A stretch of DNA of 64,000 nucleotides. It comes from Ampullaceana balthica. Its lineage: Eukaryota > Mollusca > Gastropoda > Lymnaeidae. The notes below the pieces were generated by a model. The model was not told the DNA's origin and searched no databases. It was given only the letters and a program-made list of their open reading frames with translations. Below, piece by piece: positions 21,301 to 34,600 of this stretch. Location of the stretch: the NCBI GenBank assembly GCA_944989445.1, contig CALYLW010000559.1, positions 490,170 through 554,169 on the forward strand, written 5' to 3'. Each line of letters starts with the position of its first letter. The first letter of the stretch is position 1. The position numbers were made by a program, and so were the translations under genes.

Positions 21301-24300
21301 GACACAGGATATAGCAAAAAGGGGGAAGTATCCAAAGTTACAGTAAAAACCACAACGGGAACAAGATTATGCAGTTAAGTAAAATTATGAATTTGGTTAA
21401 TTCCATATGGAGCCAACGTACCAAATCTTTTTATGAGTCTATTTTCCATGTGGACTCTATCATGGGTATTGCTTGCATATAAAATACCAGTTACTGCAAT
21501 ATCTGATATGCCGTTATGGTCAACACTGTTAAAATGTTTAGAAACAGGACATTGAGCCTGTTTATTTATATTATACAGGTGTTCTCTAAACCGATCTCCA
21601 AGACGACGACCAGTCTCACCCACGTAAATTTTATTACACCTCTTGCAAAGAATTGCATAAATCACGTTGCGACTTGTGCAAGTGAATCCATCTTTTATTA
21701 AGAATTTTTCAAGAGGGAAAGAAATGTTGTTAATTTCCATCACATATGGACAAGTATTGCAACGGTTACGGTTGCAACCTTTTGTTCCAATATATGCTTT
21801 CATTGTGGGAAGGTGTAAGAAGTCACCTTCCCACAATGAAAGCATATATTGGAACAAAAGGTTGCAACCGTAACCGTTGCAATACTTGTCCATATGTGAT
21901 GGAAATTAACAACATTTCTTTCCCTCTTGAAAAATTCTTAATAAAAGATGGATTCACTTGCACAAGTCGCAACGTGATTTATGCAATTCTTTGCAAGAGG
22001 TGTAATAAAATTTACGTGGGTGAGACTGGTCGTCGTCTTGGAGATCGGTTTAGAGAACACCTGTATAATATAAATAAACAGGCTCAATGTCCTGTTTCTA
22101 AACATTTTAACAGTGTTGACCATAACGGCATATCAGATATTGCAGTAACTGGTATTTTATATGCAAGCAATACCCATGATAGAGTCCACATGGAAAATAG
22201 ACTCATAAAAAGATTTGGTACGTTGGCTCCATATGGAATTAACCAAATTCATAATTTTACTTAACTGCATAATCTTGTTCCCGTTGTGGTTTTTACTGTA
22301 ACTTTGGATACTTCCCCCTTTTTGCTATATCCTGTGTCCATGTTTGTTTTTGTTTTTCCTTTCTTTTTATTTAACATAAATATTTTAAAATACAATATTT
22401 TTTAAGAATGTTATTATTACTTATGTAAGTATTGTAAGAATGTATTTTATGTTGTACTGATGAAGGCATTAGCCGAAACGTTTACTGTCGTATCAGTCTA
22501 AAAATAAAGCTCAAATTTATTGTTTTCATTGCACAATTTGTTTGTGTATTTTGTATTTTATTTAAAAGCTTTATTGCAGTCCCATTCTATATGATGTATT
22601 ACACGTACACAAAATTGTACCGGAAGGGTTATTAAACAGGTTTCGTTCCATATATATAAGATACTGGGGGCCGGGGGCCCAAAATGTAGTTTTTCCTTAT
22701 ATGAGCTATATAAAATAAAAAATATTGAAAATTAAGACGTAAAATAATGACGCAAAATAATAAACATTTTGGTGTCGAGATTAACAAGAAGGCTATTATC
22801 GCCATAAAATAATTTTTTTGTTGTTGTTGCTTTTGTTGTTGTAGTTGTTGTTTTGTTGTTGTTGCTTTGTCGTTGTTGCTGTTGTTTTTGTAGTTGTTGT
22901 TTTGTTGTTGTTTTGTTGTTGTTTTGTTGTTGATGTTTTTGTTGTTGTTTTGTTTTTGTTGTTGTTTTTGTTGTTGTTGCTGTTTTTTTTTGTTGTTGTT
23001 GCTGTTGTTGTTGCTGTTGTTGTTGCTGTTGTTGCTTTTGTGTTGTTTTTAGTGTTGTTGTTGTTGTCCACATCCCTTGCCCTGCGACGACAATGTCCTT
23101 CATGTTGTTGTTGCTTTGTTGTTGTTGCTTTGTTGTAGTTGTTGTTTTGTTGTTGTTGCTGTTGTTGGTGTAGTTGTTTTGTTGTTGTTTTGTTGTTGAT
23201 TTTGTTGTTTTTGTTGTTGTTTTGTTTTTGTTGTTGTTTTGTTTTTGTTGTTTTGTTGCTGTTGCTGTTTCTGTTGTTGTTTTTGTCGTTGTTGCTGTTG
23301 TTGTTGCTGTTGTTGTTGTTGTTTTGTTGTTGTTGTTTTGTTTTTGTTGCTTTTGTTAATGTAGTAGTTGTTGTTTGTTGTTGTTTTGTTTTTGTTGTTT
23401 GTTTTTGTTGTTTGTTTTTGTTTTTTAGTTGCTGTTGTTGTTTTTGTTGTTGTTGCTGTTGTTGTTAAACCCGTGCGAAGCCGGGTACTTGCCCCTAGTT
23501 TATTATATACAAGTGAATAGAGTGCACTATTTCATTTACAATTATAAGAATGACACCGATTACATTTAACAATGAAAAAGAAGAAACTAGTTTAATATAA
23601 CCGTGAAAAAGAAGATGCCAGTACATTATTTTAATAAATGAAATAAAGACATCATGAGTATTAAAACATCCGTCTATTTGACTCGCCTAAGTTTTCTATA
23701 TTTGTTTTCTACAGACTATCTAGAAAACATTTCAGAAGACAAGCTGTTTGGATTACCTCTAGATCTTCTAATAAAAAAAGACGCTGCGTTAAACAAAAAT
23801 GCTCCCCACCTCAACGTTCCTTCTCTGTTATGTTTGGTAATGATTTCTGTGTAATGATTTCTGTGTAATGATTTCTGTTTAATGACTTCTGTGTAATGAT
23901 TTCTGTGTAATGATTTCTGTGTTATGATATCTGTGTAATGATTTCTGTGTAATGATTTATATAATGCATTAAATTTTTTAGTTCGTTTTCATTAAAAATA
24001 GATTATATTGACAATATAGTACTATCATGTCTATGTCATGTCTATGTCATGTCTATGTCATGTCTATGTCATGTCTATGTCATGTCTATGTCATGTCTAT
24101 GTCATGTCTATGTCATGTCTATGTCATGTCTATGTCATGTCTATGTCATGTCTATGTCATGTCTATGTCATGTCTATGTCATGTCTATGTCATGTCTATG
24201 TCATGTCTATGTCATGTCTATGTCATGTCTATGTCATGTCTATGTCATGTCTATGTCATGTCTATGTCATGTCTATGTCATGTCTATGTCATGTCTATGT

Positions 24301-27300
24301 CATGTCTATGTCATGTCTATGTCATGTCTATGTCATGTCTATGTCATGTCTGTCATGTCTATGTCATGTCTATGTCATGTCTATGTCATGTCTATGTCAT
24401 GTCTATGTCATGTCTATGTCATGTCTATGTCATGTCTATGTCTATGTCATGTCTATGTCATGTCTATGTCGTGTCTATGTCGTGTCTATGTCGTGTCTAT
24501 ATCGTGTCTATGTCATGCCTATGTCATGTCTATGTCATGTCTATGTCATGTCTATGTCATGTCTATGTCATGTCTATGTCATGTCTATGTCATGTCTATG
24601 TCATGTCTATGTCATGTCTATGTCATGTCTATGTCATGTCTGTGTCATGTCTGTGTCATGTCTGTGTCATGTCTGTGTCATGTCTGTGTCATGTCTGTGT
24701 CATGTCTGTGTCATGTCTATGTCATGTCTATGTCATGTCTATGTCATGTCTATGTCATGTCTATGTCATGTCTATGTCATGTCTATGTCATGTCTATGTC
24801 ATGTCTATGTCATGTCTATGTCATGTCTATGTCATGTCTATGTCATGTCTATGTCATGTCTATGTCGTGTCTATGTCGTGTCATGTCTATGTCATGTCTA
24901 TGTCGTGTCATGTTTATGTCATGTCTATGTCATGTCTATATCATATCTAGTCATGTCTATGTCTACGTCATTATAATGTCATGTCAATAAAGTCATGTCC
25001 ATGTCATGTCAATAAAGTAATGTCCATGTCATGTCAATAAAGTCATGTCCATTTCATGTCCATGTCATGTCAATAAAGTAATGTCCATGTCATATCAATA
25101 AAGTCATGTCCATTTCATTGATGTCATGTCCATGTCATGCCTATGTCATGTCTATGTCCATTTGCCATTTACAGCGTTAAAATAGGTTTAAAACAGGATG
25201 ATTCAGCTTTTTAAGTTAGTGAAGTCATAGACACATTCCAATATTAGGTAACTTATTATTTTACCATAGCATTCAAAAAAAATTACTGCTTAAAAATTAG
25301 TGGAAATTTTCCTCATTTTCAATCATGGATGACGTCAGTGGGAACCAAGGAAAAGAAACCGACATGATCCTACTTCCTTGTCATATGAGGTAGTCGGGAT
25401 AACGTGTTAGCTAATTTCAAGTTAAAATTGACTCCTATGCTGGCTAAGTTAAAATTGATTCCTATGCTGGCTAAGTTAAACTTGACTCCTATGCTGGCTA
25501 AGTTTAAATGAAACCGAGATGATCTTACTTCCTAGCCATAATATGAGGGAGTCGGAATAACGTGTTAGCTAATGTCAAGTTAAAATTGAGCCCTATGCTG
25601 GCTAAGTTAAAATTGACCCATATGCTGGCTAAGTTAAAATTGACCCCTATGCTGGCTAAGTTTGTAACAAATCATTTCGTTTAAACTTTGAATGATTTAT
25701 TATTTTAATATTTAACTTGGATATTTTTTTAATGTGTTCTAAAACTTTCTTTTTCTACTACAAATTTATGAAATTTAGGTGCTGCAATTTATCTTTAAGA
25801 ATGGGTTAACGACCAAAGGCATATTCAAATCTCCAGATGGCAGTACCAAAGTAAAGGTAAAATTTCTCTTTTATGTATGTATATATTAGGGTTGCGGAAA
25901 TAGACGATTAATTTGTCGATTAATCGTTAAATTTTTTTATCGATTAAAATTATTTTTATCGATAAAAATCGATTAAAATTAAAGAAAATATTTATAATAT
26001 TTTTTAAAAATTGCTATTAATAAATAATTAATTATTAATAATTAATAATAATTAATATTTTTTTTATATACAAACTTCTTCCGCGTAATATTATAATTTA
26101 TTTTTATTTTTTGTATGTATGTATGTGGACCGACATACGTCCACTAATAACTGTAAATTTGAGCAAAAGTTCTGTTTTTAAGCTAACTGCGGATGGCAAA
26201 GTCGAAGATGGTGAAAATGTTTTGTTTTTGTTACTTCCCTTGAAATGTTCAGTTTGATGACGTCATACATTTCTATTTTTGAGTTTAATCGAAATTATCG
26301 ACTAATTAATCGTTAATTTTTCAAAAGTTAACGATTAATTTTAAATTAATCGATAACATCCCTAATATATATGGTTTGATGAACATTGGGACGAGATGAA
26401 ACCTGTCACTGAAGTGAAAAGAAAAGGTCTAATGACCTACAAGGAAAAGCCTACACCCGACAGGCTGCATGCCTTAAAAACAGCCAAGTCGCATGCCCAA
26501 AAAATCGCACGTCAATGTGCCAATACCTACTGGCTTAATCTCTGCTCCAGCATACAGTCAGCTGCAGACATGGGCAATGACAAAGCCATGTATGAAAATA
26601 TTAAAAAAGCAACTGGCCCTTTGACGTCCAAAGTTGCCCCCTTAAAGTCCAAAAGTGGAGACATTATACAAGACAAAGAAGCGCAACTAAAACGGTGGAT
26701 AGAGCATTATCTGGAACTGTATGCAACAATTAACAACGGCCACAGTCTCCAGTACTGCTCTAGATGACATTCCTGTTATGCCGCTCATGGAAGTACTTGA
26801 TGTCATGCCCACACAGGAAGAGCCGAGCAAAGCAATAGACTTCTTAGCTTGTGTAAAAGCCCCTGGGAATGATGTTATACTACCAGAAGTTCTAAAGAAT
26901 GGAAAGACTGCTCTACTCCAGCCGTTGCACGAGCTTCTGTCCCTCTGCCAGGAACAGGGATACATCCCCCTGGACCTAACGGATGCAAATATAGTGACAC
27001 TATATAAGTACAAGCGCGATAGAGGTGACTGCAATAACTATCGCGGCATTTCACTTCTTAGTATTTTAGGAAAGGCTTTTGTCCGTGTCATATTAGCACG
27101 ATTTCAGTGTTTAGCCACCCGTGTCTATCCAGAATCTGAGTGCGTGTTCCGGGCTGGTCGGTCTACCATAGATATGGTGTTATCCATACGGCAGCTCCAG
27201 GAAAAGTGCAGAGAGCAGCAAATGCCACTATACATTGACTTTGTGGATCTTACTAAAGCCTTCGATTTAGTCAGTCGCAGCGGGCTATTTCAAGTCTTGG

Positions 27301-28583
27301 AAAAAGTTGGCTGCCCCTCACACCTACTCGCCAGCATCAGAGAGTTCCATGAAAATATGCAGGGCACAGTGCAGTTCGATGGAGCTAAGTAAGAAACCTT
27401 TCCAGTCAGTAGCGGAGTTAAACAAGGTTGTGTACTCGCGAAAACACTGTTTGCAATATTCTTCTATGTATTGCTTCGATACGTATTCAAGGATAGCAAT
27501 TATGGAATATGGTTACACACCAGAGCTGATGGAGGACTTTTCAACACTGCTCGCCTCCGAGCCAAAACCAAAAAGACAGATGTCCTAATTCGCGAGCTAC
27601 TTTTTGTGGATGATGTGGCACTGATAGCACACACAGAAACTGGTTTGCAACAACTTGTGTCAGGCCTCTCCAACGTCTGCAAAGAATTTAGTATGCGTAT
27701 CAGCTTAAAAAAGACAAACATCATGGCCCAAGACAAATGTACTCCCCTTACCATCAATATCGACACTGAAAAATTGGAGGTTGTGGACAGTTTCAACTAC
27801 TTTGGGGTCCAAGGTTTCAAATTCACTGTCCATCGAGAACGAAATAAACAGCAGAATTGGCAAGGCAGCTGCCACAATGGCTAAACTAAATAAACGGGTT
27901 TGGCAAAACATCAAGCTAACGGAGAAAACCAAACTGTGTGTCTATCGATCCTTCGTCATCAGTACGCTGCTTTACTTGAGTGAGACATGGACCACTTATA
28001 CATCCCATGAGCGCAAGCTTAATAGCTTCCACTTGAGGTGCTTTTGTCGCATCCTTGGCATTAAATGGCAGGACAAAGTTCCAAAAAGTGAGGTACTGAT
28101 GCGTGCCAATATCCAAAACATGTTCTCAATCCTTAGTGAAAGACGCCTAAGATGGTTGGGACATGTAAAAAGAATGAGCCCGGGTCGTATCCCCAAGGAA
28201 CTCCTGTATGGAGAAATGGCATCGGGAGAGAGGAAGACGGTTCGCCCTCGTCTTTGATTCAAAGATGTTTGCCAGAGAGACATGAAAGCAGCCATAATTA
28301 ACACAAATGACTGGGAATGCAAAGCAGAAGACCGATCTACGTGACGCACAGTTGTCAAGGAGGGCGTTATAGTAGCCGAGGAGCGAAAGATGGAGGAGGC
28401 TTCAGGCAGAAGAGCTAAAAGAAAGGCCAAAATATTGGAAAACACGGAACTCGTTTGAAAAAGCTGTGGAAAAGACTGCCACTCAAGGATAGGACTGCAC
28501 AGCCACACGAGAAAATGCAACCTAACCCAATGGTGATGCACCATCGTCTCGCGAGACAGAAGGATGCCGATTATTATTATTAG

Positions 28584-28649
<66 letters not shown>

Positions 28650-31600
28650 TATATATTATATATTTGTAGCCGAGTGGTGGCTATGATGGTTGTAATATTG
28701 TTTATTATATGCTATGCACACACACTAACTGAACAGCTAATGATGCACTAACTAAATGCAGGTCATGAGAAATATAGTTTTAATAACTGTTTATTTCAAT
28801 AACTTCTTTGCTTAGGTGCACAGTTAGTGATGTCTACGTTCTTGAACTAACACAGGAAACAGATTTATACAGTTTTCTACAGTCTATGCCCTACTGACGA
28901 CTATCTCTACAGCACTGTCCTGTCTCGTACATGTCGCACCTACATGTTCTATCTCAAGGTTCTCTCTCTAGCCTAGCTGCTTCCTCCCTTATATAGTTGG
29001 TGGGCCGGAAGGTTTTGATCCGGTCTAGCAGTATTGTCATATATACTAACCTGTCACATTCGTTTCCGGTCATTGTTAAGAGAAACCCGGAAGGCCTCAC
29101 ATCCGACACCCAAATACACAACAATGTGCTGGGCTGGGGGGCGGTATTGTTTAGAGGACCGATAATTTTCACCTCTGCCGGAAGCCCAATATATCCGCCG
29201 CATTCCACGCTCCACCACAACAGTGTGGCGGGCTGGGGCGGTGTGGCGGCGGAAGCTTTCACTTCCAAGTCCAATAATTTTTTGGAGCCGGATGTCCTCA
29301 CTTCCGGTAACTATCAGTCATCAGCAATCCAACACCCCAGGTCCCGTAACTCTGCCTAGGTAAACAGAGGGCCCTTTGTTTGGGTGCGTGGGGGGAGCAG
29401 TGGCGGGCGCTCCCCATGTATGTTTTGGGGACACACAGCCATATATATATATATATATATATTGCAGTGGATCCCGAGCCACGTGAATGTCGATGGCAAT
29501 TAAAAGTTAGATTCCCCGGCTTAAACCGGTGTGGGCCCACTCCAAGTACACATCCTATTCACTTATCTCGGCCAATGACCTGTCTGGCCGATCACTTTAG
29601 AAACTGGTGGTATCATGAATTGGCTGACAACATGACTGCCGGGGGTGGGGGGTATACGCCAACAACCAAATCGAATAGACCAAAGCCGCAAACAGTTTGG
29701 TGATTCAAATGAGAACGGAGCACTGCCCAACCAGCTCATACTTCAACAGGCAATACCACGACTTTAACTGCGGAATTGCAGCCTAAACTCTAAAACAGTG
29801 GTGCACCTGCTGATTTGTGTCCCGCGCTAGACACACCCGGGGAGGGTAGGGCGGCGAGTGAGTCCTTTGCTGAAAATGTTGTATGGCAGTGCTACTCAAA
29901 CTCATTAGTATCGCGGACCGGCTAGAATTTTTTCGATTGCATCAGGGACGCTGAACTATTTTCCCTGAACTGACGTGGTAGTAAAACGTAATTTATTTTA
30001 TTTTATTTGTTTGATTTTTTTGTGTTTATTGCCGAAAACTTGACATATTCTATCGGGTTAGTATTAATGGTTGCTAATTCCGTATTATAATTATATTTTT
30101 CTGTCCTTTCTTGATAACTTCTGCGGACCGGCAGCGGATGGCTTACGGACCGGCACCGGTCCGTGGACCATCACTTTGAGAAGCACTGTTGTATGGCTGC
30201 CAAAGCGCTTATGAGGTTTAACATATGCGGTTCACTCATTCTCTCACTTATAGATCTCTCTTTGGCCTTCTAAATTAGAAATCTTTAATTTTTATACCAA
30301 ACACCTGCCCCACGTTTTTAGTCATATTATATGAAATTACTTGAACTTATAAGTTTTAAATTATTTTCTTCTTTTTAGTTCACTTATAAAAACGTGGTTT
30401 TTAAAAATCTTTTTTTTTACCTCTATTTATTTTATTCTTTTTAGTCCACTTACAAAAATGTGGTTTTTAAAATATTTTTTTACCTCTATTTTTTTTATAC
30501 CAAACACCTCATAATCTCAAGCGCCCGCCCAACGTTTTAAAAACACGGTGATGTGGTCATGGGGTGAACTCATGGATGTCAACAAAAGCAGACGGTACAG
30601 ATGCTTATATATAGATAAACTAAAAAGTTCAATAATTTAATAACGGTACATTCAATCGATCTGAAATTTTGATACAATGCATTGTCATTCAAGATCAATT
30701 TGTGGTAAAATTTTGAGATATCTTGGACTATCAGAAGTGGTTTAATTTTACGTTGGCAGATTTGAAAAATTGTTGGAAAAACAATGCCACAGGAACGAAA
30801 TCGAGTTAATAAAACGTGGTTAATAATAAATAAAGATAAAAAAATGATTTTTAAAAACCACGTTTTTACAAGCGGACTAAAAAGAATAAAATAATTTAAA
30901 ACTTGTAAGTTCAAGTACTTTAATTTTATATGACTAAAAACGTGGGGCGGGCGCTTATGAGGTTTAACATATGCGGCTCACTCCTTCTCTCACTTATAGA
31001 TATCTCTTTTGCCTTCTAAATTAGAAATCTTTAATTTTTATACCAAACCCCCGCCCCACGTTTTTAGTCATATTAAATGAAAGTACTTGAACTTACAAGT
31101 TTTAAATTATTTTATTCTTTTTAGTCCGCTTGTAAAAACGTGGTTTTTAAAAATCAATTTTTTACCTTTATTTATTTTATTCTTTTTAGTCCACTAATAA
31201 AAACTTGGTTTTTAACAATATTTTTTTACCTCTATTTATTTTACCAAACACCTCACAAGCGCCCGCCCAACGTTTTAAAAACATTGTGATGTGGTCACGG
31301 GGGGAACTCACGGATGTCAACAAAAGCCGACGGTACAGATGCTTATATATAGACTATAGATAAACTAAAAAGTTCAATAATTTAATAACGGTACATTCGA
31401 TCGATCTAAAATTTTAATACAATACATTGTCATCCAAGATCTATCTGTGATAAAATTTTCAGATCTCTAGGACCATTGTAAAAGGTTCAATTTTACGTTG
31501 GCAGATTAGAAAAAATATTGGAAAAACCAACAAACAATGCCACACCAACGAAAGCGAGTTAATAAAAACGTGGTAAAAAATAGCGAGTAAACGTGAAGAC

Positions 31601-34600
31601 ATGCACACTGAGGTTGTTGTTAACCGCCCTCCATTTAATACTACCATCCCTTAAACATACACTGTGATTGGCCGACCCTAGCGAGGGTTAGTCATATGTA
31701 GGGTAGTTAATTGCGTGTTGTTGTTTTTTTGTTTGTTTGTTTGTTTTTTTTTGTTTTTTTTTGTTTTTTTTTGGAAAACCTATTATCGATTATGTAACTC
31801 CGATTTTAAACCGATTATCGTTTTATAGCTGACTTCATAGAAGTAATGGGTGTACCGAATTTCGCCTGAAAATGTCTCGAAACCAACAATCAGTTGGCAG
31901 TTCCCCCCCCCCAAACCGACGCTCACTCGCGTTGTTTTGATTTCTTCGTACTGTAGTTTGTGTCCGTTCTTTCTCACCTTTCTTTGTACTCTCCATGAGC
32001 AAGTCTGCGGCGTATGCTACGCGTCTAGTGATGAAATATTATTTGAACTTTATTTATCAGTGACACTTTTCATATGGGATGCGGTGGTCGAGTGGCAGCG
32101 CGCACGACTGGCGTACCGATGGTCACGGGTTCGAATCCATGTGAAGCAAGGATTTGTTCCCGGGGCCTAGGGCGTCCCTGAGTCAGTTGAGGAAGTAAAG
32201 GCGGCTGGGCATTGTGCTAGCGACACAATCTCCTCGAATGCCGTGGCTATTGAAACTTGTGAACGCTGCTTCACTTGCTCCATAGGCCAACAGGTCTGTA
32301 AAGGGAACTTTTACTTACTGTTCATAACTCTAAAGCAGGATAAGCTGACCTGAGGTGTCTGAGAGAGATTTAAAACAAAATTTAATTGTTGAGAGCCGCA
32401 TTGAAGCACTATGGCTAACAATCCCACCACAATGAAAAATTGCATTAGTGATTTCTTTTTAAAAACTATTGTTTATTCGAATAATTATTTAAACATTACA
32501 ACTGTTAGCGCCCTAACCGTATCTTGAGAAACTTCGATTACATAATTACAAGGAGTCCTCAGGTTACGCTGGTTCCGACTTTCGCTGTTTTGTGGCTACG
32601 AACGCGCCCCCATAAAAATATAAAAAATAATATTTGGCGTCATTCCGTATTAGGCGGTTAATACCTACTTTAATTTTTGTAGTAAGGAACTGTTCTTTCT
32701 TTTTTAAAAAGGAACATTGTTGGTGAGTGGTTGACACCATGAACTACCGCCCCGGGTGACACCAACCCTAATTACCCCTCTGCTAAGAAGTGTCAGCTGC
32801 TGACATATTCCAGACTTCAACTAAGCAAGCTTGCTTTTTACTTAAAATTCAGATTACAATGGATACTGCAATGCAAATTATTCATGACTTTTTGATAACC
32901 TTGCTTCTAATTGCTAGCAAAAGAAGAAACTTGGCTTATCGTCTTTATCGATGATTGCAAAGTCCTCTTCCCATTCTGGTAGAAAACGTATATTTTCTTC
33001 TTTATATGTTCATTTCTGGCAACTGTTTTCCATATTCGATGTACACTTTTAAAATTTAGTTACTAACAGTAATTTTCGATTCTTCGAAATGTGGATTTTT
33101 ACCAAAACCGATAACAAAAATGTCATAGTTTACATCACCAACCCACCAGAAACCAATCTCTTCATAACAAAAATGTCATGGTTTACATCACCAACCCATC
33201 AGAAACCAACCTCTTCATAACAAAAATGTCATAGTTTACATCACCAACCCACCAGAAACCAATCTCTTCATGACAAAAATGTAATAGTTTACATCACCAA
33301 CCCACCAGAAACGAATCTCTTCATAACAAAAATGTCATAGTTTACATCACCAACCCATCAGAAACCAACCTCTTCATAACAAAAATGTCATAGTTTACAT
33401 CACCAACCCACCAGAAACCAATCTCTTCATAACAAAAATGTAATAGTTTACATCACCAACCCACCAGAAACGAATCTCTTCATAACAAAAATGTCATAGT
33501 TTACATCACCAACCCATCAGAAACCAACCTCTTCATAACAAAAATGTCATAGTTTACATCACCAACCCACCAGAAACCAATCTTTCATAACAAAAATGTA
33601 ATAGTTTACATCACCAACCCACCAGAAACCAATCTCTTCCTAACAAAAATGTCATAGTTTACATCACCAACCCACAAGAAACCAATCTCTTCATAACAAA
33701 AATGTCATAGTTTACATCACCAACCCATCAGAAACCAATCTCTTCATAACAAAAGTGTCATAGTTTACATCACCAACCCACCAGAAACCAATCTCTTCAT
33801 AACAAAAATGTCATAGTTTACATCACCAACCCATCAGAAACCAATCTCTTCATAACAAAAATGTCATAGTTTACATCACCAACCCATCAGAAACCAATCT
33901 CTTCATAACAAAAATGTCATAGTTTACATCACCAACCCATCAGAAACCAATCTCTTCATAACAAAAATGTCATAGTTTACATCACCAACCCACCAGAAAC
34001 CAATCTCTTCATAACAAAAATGTCATAGTTTACATCACCAACCCATCAGAAACCAATCTCTTCATAACAAAAATGTCATAGTTTACATCACCAACCCATC
34101 AGAAACCAATCTCTTCATAACAAAAATGTCATAGTATACATCACCAACCCATCAGAAACCAATCTCTTCATTCAAGTTGTATATTTTAAATTGAGCCCAA
34201 ATTTGTGAAAATCCTTTAAAAAAACGTTTTAAAAAAATTATTATATATTTCAAAGTTCTAAATTTATAAATTAATCTGGAGCGCAATGAGAAAACAGAAG
34301 AGCCGCAGTTTGGCCACCATTGCTCTGTAGTATGTTTGGACACTCAGTAATTACTAACAATAGTGCGCTCGCCTCACAAGCTAGCTAAGGGGCGTGGGAT
34401 CTAGACCATTGCTTCTCAAACTTTTTAGTATGGCGGACCGGCAGGAATTTTTTCCATTGCACCAGGCACCTTTGCACTATTTTCCCCTGCACTGACAATT
34501 TTTCTGTCCATTTTTTAGAACATCTGCGGACCGGCAGCGGATGGCCCACGGACCGGCACCGGTCCGCGGATCACAACTTTGAGAAGCACTGATCTAGAAG

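Larger units (their letters stand above)
21085..22600. mobile_element. Penelope-like element insertion forming a 736-bp-arm perfect palindrome
   Basis: Bases 21080-21815 and 21824-22559 are reverse complements of each other with an 8-bp spacer (taagaagt). The insertion is flanked by a 15-bp direct duplication, acacgtacacaaaat, at 21070-21084 and 22601-22615, so the inverted pair appears to have been inserted as one event. Each arm carries the 3' part of a Penelope-like element: GIY-YIG endonuclease coding region, 3' non-coding part and hammerhead-like motif. The right side alone has 41 further bases (22560-22600) also seen at 13030-13081. Confidence 0.87.
20988..23498 (+). mobile_element. Helitron-like non-autonomous element
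   Basis: The 5' start is 'tctatatatataagacgcat', with 'gtgaaatttggtacacgt' just inside. The 3' end has a hairpin CCCGTGC-GAA-GCCGGG at 23470-23485 followed 9 bases later by CCCCTAG (CTRR type) and then T, the canonical Helitron 3' arrangement. The interior contains a Penelope-like insertion (21085-22600) and a GTT-rich tract (22818-23467). No helicase gene remains. A second 5'-like start near 22650 means two elements could be joined. Confidence 0.6.

Noticed and set aside
22732..23468. Poly-Gln/Thr and Val/Leu/Cys open frames
   Set aside because: Same kind of GTT tract inside the Helitron-like element.
24027..24990. Three overlapping ~310-codon open frames
   Set aside because: Artefact of an 11-bp repeat without stops; all three frames give the same peptide cycle.
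29298..29703. Open frames on both strands around the (TA)n at 29442
   Set aside because: No domain, splice support or conservation; includes low-complexity 'YIYIYI'.
33111..34170. Regular 53-bp array resembling a CRISPR
   Set aside because: There are no unique spacers; the whole unit repeats, and the context is an animal intron.
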